NCBI GenBank assembly: GCA_030922375.1 | Contig: JAVEPB010000040.1 | Span: 1-33,836 of the forward strand | Source: a bacterium | GTDB taxonomy: Bacteria; UBA8248 | Reading direction: 5' to 3' | DNA: 33,836 nucleotides | Shown: in pieces, positions 21,291 through 30,130 of the stretch | How positions within the stretch are numbered: the stretch's first letter is position 1 | Layout: each line of letters begins with the position of its first letter | Made by a program: the position numbers and the translations under genes | Notes under the pieces: generated by a model | What the model was told of the DNA's origin: nothing | Databases searched by the model: none | The model's input: only the letters and a program-made list of their open reading frames with translations

Positions 21291-21377
21291 TGGTGCCCAA
21301 GAGAGGACTCGAACCTCCACAGGGTTTCCCCCACAGGCACCTCAAGCCTGCGTGTCTACCAGTTCCACCACTTGGGC
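21291..21377 (-). tRNA. tRNA-Leu (anticodon GAG)
   Basis: The minus strand folds as a type II tRNA of 87 bases. Acceptor GCCCAAG pairs with CTTGGGC, discriminator A, and CCA is encoded. The anticodon arm is CAGGC-TTGAGGT-GCCTG, so the anticodon (plus-strand 21341-21343) is GAG, reading CUC/CUU leucine codons. There is a long variable arm (TGGGGGAAACCCT), as expected for Leu. The T arm contains TTCGAGT. Confidence 0.97.
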
Positions 21378-21447
21378 TGGTGTCTTTCGACCCCGTCTTA
21401 TAGCCCCTTGTCTCCGGGGATGTCAATTTTCGCCGGGACTGGTTCGT

Positions 21448-21483
21448 CAGAAACCGCTCAGCCGGGCGGCGGAGTGGTTTCTG
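21448..21483. repeat. Hairpin-forming inverted repeat after oppC
   Basis: CAGAAACCGCTC (21448-21459) pairs with GAGTGGTTTCTG (21472-21483) with one mismatch and a GC-rich 12-base loop. It follows the oppC stop on the minus strand and could slow or end transcription, but no T run follows. Confidence 0.5.
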
Positions 21484-21514
21484 GCGCGGTCTGCAGAGCC
21501 CGGTCCGGGAAGAC

Positions 21515-22660
21515 CTATTCGGGGCGGGTGCGCGGGTTCAGGGCGTCGCGCAGCCCCTCGCCAAACAGGTTGAAGGCCAAAACCAGGATGAGGATGGCGA
21601 AGCCCGGAATGAACATCAGCCAGGGGGCGTCGAAGAGGAATTTTCTCCCGTCCGAGAGGATGTTCCCCCAGGAGGCGTCGGGCGGAGGGACGCCGAAGCC
21701 CAGAAAACTCAGCCCCGCCTCGGTGAGGATGGCGCCGGCGATGCCGATGGTGGCAGAGACCAGGACCGGAGCGAGGGAGTTGGGCACGAGATGGAAAAAG
21801 ATGAGACGCATGTCTTTTGCGCCGATGGCCCGGGCCGCCTCGATGAACGCCCGCTCCCTGAGCGAGAGAATCTCGGCGCGCACGAACCTGGCCGGACCCA
21901 CCCAGCCCGTGATGCCGATGACGATCATGATGTTCCAGATGCTGGGCGGCAAAACGGCGATGGCCGTGAGGATGAGGAAAAAGGTCGGAAACGAAAGCTG
22001 GACGTCCACGAGGACGATAAAAATAGTGTCTACGTTGACGATGGGATGGCGTCTGAGAAAGCCGAACGCAGGCAAGGATTCGGCCCACATGCCCAGGATG
22101 ACCCCGACGAACAAGAGCGCGCCCTCAAGCGGAAATAGCACCCACCAGGAAATTTCGCTGAATAAAAAACCACCGGCAACGGGAAAGAGGATGGCGCCCA
22201 GAAGGGAGGCCGGTCCGATATGCCTGTTTCCGTGGAAGCCCGCTATCCCCCCCAGGAAGACCCCGAGGAGCATCGAAATTCCCACGGCGACGAAGCCGAC
22301 CAACATGGCGATTTTCGAGCCCTCGAGCATGCGCGCGAAAACGTCGCGCCCCAACTCGTCGGTTCCGAAAAGGTAGATGCCAAGCGGGGGCGCATCCTCT
22401 GAAGCGACGGCATCAAGGTTCGGCTTCGCCATGGGAGCTTTGAAGCGGTCGGGAAGGCGGACAGTGCTCGGACTGAAATAGGGGTCATCTCCGGAGGTAC
22501 CCCACCATCCGGCAATCGCCAGGGCGAAGAAAAAGATGAGGACTACAGCGCCCCACATGGCGAAGCGATCCTGGCGGAGAGAGCGCCCGATGCGTTGCCA
22601 GGGCGTGAGAATTTCCTCGGGGAACTCGTCTCCTTGAGGCATTTCCGTCCAAGTCGTCAT
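21515..22660 (-). CDS. Peptide ABC transporter permease, OppC/DppC-like, with insertion
   Basis: This 381-residue membrane permease carries the OppC N-terminal segment (W-Q-R-I-G-R-S-L-R-Q-D-R-F-A), G-T-D-E-L-G-R-D-V-F and the cytoplasmic EAA loop F-I-E-A-A-R-A-I-G-A-K, where the ATPase docks. Typical OppC proteins are about 300 residues; here about 65 residues (near 145-210) with two extra hydrophobic stretches lie between G-I-A-G-F-H-G and V-D-T-I-F-I-V-L-V-D. ATG 22660 overlaps the oppB stop (ATGA). The ATPase subunits (OppD/OppF) are not in the window. It likely imports peptides or similar solutes with the two genes upstream. Confidence 0.93.
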   Translation of the reverse strand: MTTWTEMPQGDEFPEEILTPWQRIGRSLRQDRFAMWGAVVLIFFFALAIAGWWGTSGDDPYFSPSTVRLPDRFKAPMAKPNLDAVASEDAPPLGIYLFGTDELGRDVFARMLEGSKIAMLVGFVAVGISMLLGVFLGGIAGFHGNRHIGPASLLGAILFPVAGGFLFSEISWWVLFPLEGALLFVGVILGMWAESLPAFGFLRRHPIVNVDTIFIVLVDVQLSFPTFFLILTAIAVLPPSIWNIMIVIGITGWVGPARFVRAEILSLRERAFIEAARAIGAKDMRLIFFHLVPNSLAPVLVSATIGIAGAILTEAGLSFLGFGVPPPDASWGNILSDGRKFLFDAPWLMFIPGFAILILVLAFNLFGEGLRDALNPRTRPE

Positions 22661-23616
22661 AGGCGAATCCTGGGATCGGCTATGACGAGGAGGATGTCGG
22701 AAATGAAGGTGCCGATCAGTACGAGGACGGCCGCGATGAAATTGAGGCTGATGACTATCGGATAATCGCGCGCAAGAATCGCCTCGAAGGCCATCCGGCC
22801 CATGCCCGGCCAGGCGAATATGTTTTCGATAATGACCGAGCCGCCGATGAGGGCGGGGAGAAGAAGCCCGAACATCGTCACGAAGGGGAGCGCCGCGTTC
22901 CGGAGCGCATGAACATAATAGACGGTGTTCTCGTCAAGGCCTTTTGAGTGGGCGGTGCGCACGAAATCCGAGTCGATGACTTCTATCATTTGCACGCGCA
23001 CATAGCGCGAGAGAAAGGCGATTCCTCCGATTGCGCCCAGGACGCTGGGCAGAACCAGGTGCCAGATGCGGTCGTTGAGCCAGTAGAGGGTGGGCGCGGT
23101 TTCCTGCCCGAAAGTCCGCATGCCCAGCACAGGCACTTCGAGCAAACCGGCGACGCCGAGAATGAGCAGATAGGCCAGAAAAAAGCCGGGGAAGGAAATG
23201 AAGAAATACGAGAAAAATGTAGTCGTTCGATCGTAGACTCCTCCCCGGTTCAGGGCCGCCGGTATGCCCATCGGAAACGAGAGGCACCAGGTGAGGATGG
23301 TGCCGACGACGAAGAGGGGCAGGCTGTTCATGAACCGCCGCCATATTTTTCCAAGAACGGGTTGATTGTCCTTGAAACTCTTGAGCTCGCCCGAGCCGAG
23401 TTTTTTATAGAAGAGGTAATATTGCTTCCACAGCGGTTTGTCGAGGTCGAAGGCGGCGCGGTAGCGGGCGATGTCTTCTTTCCTGAAGCGCGGATTGAGC
23501 GGGTCGATTTGGCTCGGTTGGCCCGGCGCGAGGTGGATGATCAAGAAACTGATGATCGAAATGACTACGAGCGTAATAATTTTGAAGAAGGCTGTGCGGA
23601 TGATATATGCGGTCAT
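22657..23616 (-). CDS. Peptide ABC transporter permease, OppB/DppB-like
   Basis: This 319-residue inner-membrane permease has the OppB N-terminus (I-I-R-T-A-F-F-K-I-I-T-L-V-V-I-S-I-I-S-F) and six hydrophobic segments. The EAA loop reads D-F-V-R-T-A-H-S-K-G-L-D-E-N-T-V. P-A-L-I-G-G-S-V-I-I-E-N-I-F-A-W-P-G-M-G is the conserved final block. A periplasmic region near residues 40-90 is longer than the simplest DppB forms. ATG 23616 lies 3 bases after the oppA stop, and the gene overlaps oppC by ATGA, so the three are one unit. Confidence 0.95.
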   Translation of the reverse strand: MTAYIIRTAFFKIITLVVISIISFLIIHLAPGQPSQIDPLNPRFRKEDIARYRAAFDLDKPLWKQYYLFYKKLGSGELKSFKDNQPVLGKIWRRFMNSLPLFVVGTILTWCLSFPMGIPAALNRGGVYDRTTTFFSYFFISFPGFFLAYLLILGVAGLLEVPVLGMRTFGQETAPTLYWLNDRIWHLVLPSVLGAIGGIAFLSRYVRVQMIEVIDSDFVRTAHSKGLDENTVYYVHALRNAALPFVTMFGLLLPALIGGSVIIENIFAWPGMGRMAFEAILARDYPIVISLNFIAAVLVLIGTFISDILLVIADPRIRL

Positions 23617-23619
23617 CGC

Positions 23620-25695
23620 TTAGCCCTCAAACCGGGGGTTGGCGGGGAGTTTGAGCCACTTGCGAAAATCGTAGGTGTAGTTTCCCGTCGGGGTGGGATG
23701 TATTTTTCGGTAGCTGCTCTTGCCGCCGGCGCCTTTCTCGGCGATGACGATTTTCTTGTCGAGTAGAGCCGTCCATTTGCCCACGTATAAAAACGTGTAG
23801 GGCTGGTCGCGGTAGATGATCTCGTGGAGCCGGTGGGCGAAGCCGACCTGTTTTTGCAGATCGTACTCCTGGCGGATTTTGATGATGAGGTCGTCCGCTT
23901 TTGAATTTTTGTAGCCGACGAAATTGAGCTGGTGGGGGTTGGTCTGGCTCGAATGCCAGATTTGATACAAATCCGGATCGAGCCCCAACCGCCAGCCGAG
24001 TATAACCGCGTCGAAGTTGAGGGCGTTGATGTATTTTTGAAGAAAAACGGCCCATTCGACCCGGTCGAGGCTCACCTTGACGCCAATGCGCTTCCAGGAG
24101 TCCTGAACCACTTGGGAGATGGCCTTTCGGGACTCGTTGCCGTTGTTGGTGACAAGCTTGAAGGCGAGTTGCTTGCCGTCCTTGAGCATTTTTCCGCCCA
24201 CTTTTTTCCATCCGGCTTCGTGCAGGAGGCGCTCGGCCCCTTTCGGGTCGTGGGACAGGGGTTTGATCAGTTTGTTGTAATGCTCGCTCTGTTTTACGAA
24301 GGGGCCGGTGATGTTCTCGGCCTCGCCGTTTAAAACATATTTGTGGATTTTTCGGGTGTCCACCGCCATGCTCAGCGCACGGCGCACGCGAACGTCCTTG
24401 AAGGGTTCCCGGCGCAGATTGTAGCCAACATATGTGTAGCCGAACGAGAGACCCGAGAAGACCTGAAAGCGCGGGTCATTTCTCAGACGCTCGACCTGAT
24501 GCGTACCGGCGCCGTAGCTGTCCACCGTGCCCGCGTAGAAGGCCATCTCCTGTGTGAGAGGGTCGGGAATGATCCGCATGATGTATTCGTTGTATTTCGC
24601 CGGGCCCTCCCAGTAGTCGTCGTTGCGCACGAGGCGGATGAGCTCGTCCGACTGCCACTCCTTGAATTTGAACGCTCCGGCGCCCACCGGACTCCGGTTG
24701 AAGCCGCTGTCGCGCATGGTGAATTTTCCGGGGTCGCGGCCGAGGCGGCGGGCCTCGGTCTCAAGGGCCCTTTTATTGAGCAGGTGCTCGGGAAGTATTT
24801 GCATTCCCCAGGTGCCGAAGGCGGGGGAGTAGAGCCGCTTGTAGGTGACTTTCACGGTGAAGCGGGCGGGCGTCTCTACGTTTTTAATGGGCTCGAAATC
24901 GGGGACGCGGGGCGAAAGATTGCGCGGGTTCATGATTGACTCGTAAGTGAAGCGCACATCGCCCGAGTCGAACTCGTGGCCGTCGTGGAAGCGGACGCCC
25001 TGCCGGAGTTTGAAAATGATGACCGGGTTGTGTTCGGTGAGGTTGACCCGCCCGAGCGCGGCTTTTATTACGCGCGCGTCCAGCCCCTCGGGGAGATAAG
25101 GCGCGGGGTCGTCAGCGAAGGCGTCCTGCCCCAGCAGGGTTTTTAATTTCTTGAAAAAATCCTGATCCACGCTCTTGAGCGTCACCTTCACCCTCGCCGG
25201 GTAAGAGACGGTCACGGCCTCGCGCCGGGGCTTTTCGCCCTTTTTGGCGGGGGGGAGGAAAATCGAGACTTTCGCACTGGCGGCGGAGGCGATTTCAACC
25301 CCTGTGACCTCTTTCGCCCATGGGACGCTTTTGGCCGAGACTGCCGCCCGGATACGGTCCCGGAGCGTCTCGGCCGTGGGCCCGTCTGGCCGCGGAACGA
25401 AGAAGGTCTCCTCGTAGATTCGCCATGAGGTGGCCAGCCTGCCCCTGAACCTGAGGTTTTTGTCCCGGTCGATGAGACCATCGAAAACTTGGTCCACGAT
25501 GGCGCCGCTCGTGGTATCCGCATGAAGGATGGGGTTTAGAATCTGGGCGTCGCCAATCGAGCCCGAGATGTACTGGGAGAGCCGCCGGTCGCTTCCCTTC
25601 ACCTGGTCGCTGAAGGTGGGGACCCAGAAGTAGGACTGGAGAAGAGCCACGGTGACGAGGAGGGGTAGAAATACGAGGAGCCGTTTAATGGTCAT
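23620..25695 (-). CDS. Peptide ABC transporter substrate-binding protein (family 5), enlarged
   Basis: This 691-residue extracellular solute-binding protein is of family 5 (OppA/DppA). An N-terminal hydrophobic segment (R-L-L-V-F-L-P-L-L-V-T-V-A-L-L-Q-S-Y-F-W-V) serves as signal peptide or anchor; no lipobox Cys is seen. S-G-S-I-G-D-A-Q-I-L-N-P, L-A-T-S-W, then K-L-R-Q-G-V-R-F-H-D-G-H-E-F-D-S-G-D-V and V-G-Y-N-L-R-R-E-P-F-K-D-V-R-V-R-R-A-L-S are family blocks. About 130 residues (near 96-225) are inserted between L-A-T-S-W and the K-L-R-Q-G-V block. It precedes the permeases in the operon and follows secG by 31 bases. Bound substrate unknown. Confidence 0.93.
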   Translation of the reverse strand: MTIKRLLVFLPLLVTVALLQSYFWVPTFSDQVKGSDRRLSQYISGSIGDAQILNPILHADTTSGAIVDQVFDGLIDRDKNLRFRGRLATSWRIYEETFFVPRPDGPTAETLRDRIRAAVSAKSVPWAKEVTGVEIASAASAKVSIFLPPAKKGEKPRREAVTVSYPARVKVTLKSVDQDFFKKLKTLLGQDAFADDPAPYLPEGLDARVIKAALGRVNLTEHNPVIIFKLRQGVRFHDGHEFDSGDVRFTYESIMNPRNLSPRVPDFEPIKNVETPARFTVKVTYKRLYSPAFGTWGMQILPEHLLNKRALETEARRLGRDPGKFTMRDSGFNRSPVGAGAFKFKEWQSDELIRLVRNDDYWEGPAKYNEYIMRIIPDPLTQEMAFYAGTVDSYGAGTHQVERLRNDPRFQVFSGLSFGYTYVGYNLRREPFKDVRVRRALSMAVDTRKIHKYVLNGEAENITGPFVKQSEHYNKLIKPLSHDPKGAERLLHEAGWKKVGGKMLKDGKQLAFKLVTNNGNESRKAISQVVQDSWKRIGVKVSLDRVEWAVFLQKYINALNFDAVILGWRLGLDPDLYQIWHSSQTNPHQLNFVGYKNSKADDLIIKIRQEYDLQKQVGFAHRLHEIIYRDQPYTFLYVGKWTALLDKKIVIAEKGAGGKSSYRKIHPTPTGNYTYDFRKWLKLPANPRFEG

Positions 25696-25726
25696 CCATT
25701 GCCCCCGTGAGGCGAAGATGTGGCTG

Positions 25727-26077
25727 TCAGGAGCCGGGTTTTCCGGTCTCTGGGCTCTGCTGGGGGGCGGCGGCGCCCGGTATTGCGGGAGCGCTGCTTT
25801 GGGTTTGTGGACGGACGGGCGCGTCCGGGACGAGAGACCCGGTCTGGCTGCGCGCTCCGAAGAAGGAGAGCAGCAACGAGGTCGCCATGAAAAGGATAGC
25901 CGCGCCGGTGGTCAGTTTTCCCAGTATTCCGGCGGGGCCGCTCGAACCGAATAGGGTGTCGCTCGAGCCCCCGCCGAAGGCGGCGCCGATGCCCCCGCCT
26001 TTTCCGGCTTGAAGGAGCACGAAAAGGATCAGGGAGACGGCGGCGAGGATATGGATGACGGTGAGAAATACGTTCAT
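25727..26077 (-). CDS. secG: Preprotein translocase subunit SecG
   Basis: This 116-residue membrane protein is SecG, which assists SecYEG protein export. It has two transmembrane segments, V-I-H-I-L-A-A-V-S-L-I-L-F-V-L-L-Q and L-T-T-G-A-A-I-L-F-M-A-T-S-L-L-L-S-F-F. Between them the family signature G-K-G-G-G-I-G-A-A-F-G-G-G-S-S-D-T-L-F-G-S is present. A Pro/Ala/Gln-rich tail of about 40 residues follows the second helix. It lies 44 bases after tpiA, the classical neighbour. Confidence 0.95.
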   Translation of the reverse strand: MNVFLTVIHILAAVSLILFVLLQAGKGGGIGAAFGGGSSDTLFGSSGPAGILGKLTTGAAILFMATSLLLSFFGARSQTGSLVPDAPVRPQTQSSAPAIPGAAAPQQSPETGKPGS

Positions 26078-26121
26078 GTTATCGCTATTAACTCCTTGAT
26101 TATAATTTGAATACGCAGAGT

Positions 26122-26895
<774 letters not shown>

Positions 26896-26941
26896 CGGTG
26901 TTATCAAGGCTCCCGTTTCATGAACAAGGGATAGCGGTCCG

Positions 26942-28165
26942 TTATTTCTTGTCGGTTAGCGAGGAAAGGCCGGGGAGCTCCTTCCCCTCGAGCAACTCGA
27001 GGAAGGCGCCTCCGCCCGTGGAGATGTAGGAGATTCTCCGCGATTCGCCGGCCTTATGCACGGCCACATCGGTGTCGCCCCCGCCCACGATGGTGAGGGC
27101 GTAAGAGTTGGCCACGTGGTTGACCATCGCATAGGTCCCCCGGCTGAAGGCGTCCGCCTCGAAGACCCCCATCGGGCCGTTCCAGATGATTGTTTTCGCG
27201 TCTTGGAGGGCCTCGGCGAAAAGGGTGGTGCTCGCCGGACCGATGTCGAGGGCGTACCACTCCTTGGGAACCTCCTGGGCGGGGATCACCTTGGTTTCGG
27301 CGGAGGCCTCGAATTTATCGGCGACGACGTAGTCGCAGGGGAGGTAGAAGTTCACGCCGAGTTCCCTGGCTTTTGATATGATCGAGGCCGCCGTGTCGAT
27401 CATGTGTTCTTCGACGAGACTATGGCCCATCTCGAAACCCTGGGAGGCGTGAAAGGTACCCGCCATTCCTCCGCCGATGATGATCTTGTCCATCTTGCCG
27501 AGCAGGCGCTCGATGATGCCGATCTTGGTGCTCGCCTTGGCGCCTCCGACAATCGCCACAACGGGCCGCATCGGATTGTTCACGGCGCGGGAGAGGTAGT
27601 TCACCTCCTTGAGCATCAGGAAGCCGGCGACGGCGGGCTGGAGGAATTTTGTGATGGCCGACATGGAGGCGTGTTCGCGGTGGGCGTTTCCGAAGGCGTC
27701 GCTGACGTAGATGTCCGCCAGCGAGGCAAGCTCCTTGGCAAATTCATCGGAGTTGGCTCCCTCGCCCTCATGGAAACGGAGGTTCTCGAGAATGAGAATC
27801 TCCCCCTCCTGCATGGAATCGGCCATGGCCGCGACCTCGCTTCCCTTGCAATCGGGTGCGAGGGGGCACTCTTTTTCGAGGAGGCGGCTGAGCCGCTTCG
27901 CCGCCGGAGCAAGAGAGAATTTGTCGACTTTCTTGCCCTTGGGCCGGCCGAGGTGGGCGCCGACGATGACGCGCGCCCCCTCGTCGAGAAGAAAATTGAT
28001 GGTCGGCAGGACCGCCCGGATCCGGGTGTCGTCGGTGATTTTGAATTGATCGTCGAGGGGAACGTTGAAATCGACCCTGAGGAATACGCGCTTGCCCGCG
28101 ACATCGATTTCCTCGATGTCGAGTTTCGGCGTCCCGTTCTCGATAGAGCTGGTGAGGTTTCCCAT
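26942..28165 (-). CDS. pgk: Phosphoglycerate kinase
   Basis: This 407-residue glycolytic kinase transfers phosphate between 1,3-bisphosphoglycerate and ADP. The N-domain has R-V-D-F-N-V-P-L, A-H-L-G-R-P-K-G and S-D-A-F-G-N-A-H-R-E-H-A-S. The hinge and C-domain show V-A-I-V-G-G-A-K-A-S-T-K, I-W-N-G-P-M-G-V-F-E, T-I-V-G-G-G-D-T-D-V-A-V and S-T-G-G-G-A-F-L-E-L-L-E-G. About 18 residues precede the usual first strand. ATG 28165 has a GGAGGAAACG ribosome binding site, and the gene lies 31 bases after gap. Confidence 0.97.
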   Translation of the reverse strand: MGNLTSSIENGTPKLDIEEIDVAGKRVFLRVDFNVPLDDQFKITDDTRIRAVLPTINFLLDEGARVIVGAHLGRPKGKKVDKFSLAPAAKRLSRLLEKECPLAPDCKGSEVAAMADSMQEGEILILENLRFHEGEGANSDEFAKELASLADIYVSDAFGNAHREHASMSAITKFLQPAVAGFLMLKEVNYLSRAVNNPMRPVVAIVGGAKASTKIGIIERLLGKMDKIIIGGGMAGTFHASQGFEMGHSLVEEHMIDTAASIISKARELGVNFYLPCDYVVADKFEASAETKVIPAQEVPKEWYALDIGPASTTLFAEALQDAKTIIWNGPMGVFEADAFSRGTYAMVNHVANSYALTIVGGGDTDVAVHKAGESRRISYISTGGGAFLELLEGKELPGLSSLTDKK

Positions 28166-28196
28166 TTTCGGTTCGTTTCCTCCGGAGGCGGCGGCC

Positions 28197-29231
<1,035 letters not shown>

Positions 29232-29310
29232 TTAGGGCAAGGCCGGACCGCCTTAATGGAGGCCAGCGCACAAGCATGGGATATGTTTAGGAAGGGCCAA
29301 TAATCGCCGA

Positions 29311-29338
29311 TTTTTACAGGAACCGTCCTGAGCGTCAA
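29311..29338 (-). promoter_or_regulatory. Possible promoter of the gap operon
   Basis: On the minus strand TTGACG (29338-29333), a 16-base spacer and TAAAAA (29316-29311) resemble -35/-10 elements. The leader to the gap start would be about 100 bases. Confidence 0.42.
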
Positions 29339-29392
29339 TCCTTTCGCCTGCCTCTCGGAAGCCGCATCGCGGTCAAGGGAGGGGATGGGTCC

Positions 29393-30028
29393 TCATCCGA
29401 CCAGCCGCCTTCCGAGGCCGGGCAGGATTCGGTCGAAGGCCTCCGAGATGGAGCGGCTGAGCCATATTTCAACGTCCCGGGACTCCCAGAAGATGTTCCT
29501 TCTCGCCGAAGGATCGATCTGGATGGTTTTGATGATAACCGTCCCGGTCTTGGGTGAGCCCACCTTCAACTCGATTCGGAAGGTGCTCGAGGCCCGGGCG
29601 AGAGCGACGGAATCGCTGCCCGAGAACCAGAGCGCCAACACGCGGGCCGAAAGGACCAGATCCCCCTTTTTCCCCCAGATATTGTCGGGGTTGCCGTTCC
29701 AGGCCGATTTGAGGACACGTACGCTTCGCTTGCTGAAATAGCCGCGGAAGATTTTTTCCACCGCGCCGGAGACCCCTTTTTCCGGATGAAAGCGATCGAT
29801 TTCGGCTGTGAAGCGGACGCGCTCGCCCACCGCGCCGGCGGGCCGTTTTATCCTGGCGTCCTCGATCAGGCCGAGCCCCACAGTGTTCAGGCCGGCCAGG
29901 GGAGCGAATTTGGCCTCCTTCGACGGGAGATAGCGAAGGGAGATCGGCACCTCCCTTACGGCTCCCGCGCCGCATCCCCCAATGATGAAAAGGGAGAGGA
30001 GGGCTGTCATTAATTTTCCGAAATTCAT
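29393..30028 (-). CDS. Predicted lipoprotein (YajG/LptE-like size, family uncertain)
   Basis: This 211-residue protein begins M-N-F-G-K-L-M-T-A-L-L-S-L-F-I-I-G-G-C-G, a signal peptide with a lipobox ending at C19. The mature part reads A-P-L-A-G-L-N-T-V-G-L-G-L-I-E-D-A-R, then V-G-E-R-V-R-F-T-A-E-I-D-R-F and a long middle V-L-S-A-R-V-L-A-L-W-F. It ends with an amphipathic helix R-S-I-S-E-A-F-D-R-I-L-P. The order strand, D-x-R, helix resembles outer-membrane lipoproteins of the YajG/LptE kind, but I cannot name the family. It sits between the hyuB-like gene and the gap operon, with 102 bases and no terminator before it. Confidence 0.78.
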   Translation of the reverse strand: MNFGKLMTALLSLFIIGGCGAGAVREVPISLRYLPSKEAKFAPLAGLNTVGLGLIEDARIKRPAGAVGERVRFTAEIDRFHPEKGVSGAVEKIFRGYFSKRSVRVLKSAWNGNPDNIWGKKGDLVLSARVLALWFSGSDSVALARASSTFRIELKVGSPKTGTVIIKTIQIDPSARRNIFWESRDVEIWLSRSISEAFDRILPGLGRRLVG

Positions 30029-30130
30029 CGCGAGGTCTCCCGGCGCTAGTCCGCTTCGAGAACGGGGATACTATCTCTCCCCGGGGGCGTCAAGAGATGG
30101 AGGAATGCCGGCGCAGGGAAGGGACTCCAG

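Noticed and set aside
21291-21377. Integrative element attachment site at the tRNA
   Set aside because: No integrase and no repeat of the tRNA 3-prime end were noticed in the window.
20947-21426. Minus-strand frame of 159 codons over the tRNA
   Set aside because: It runs through the tRNA-Leu gene and terminator and is antisense to the better supported small gene.
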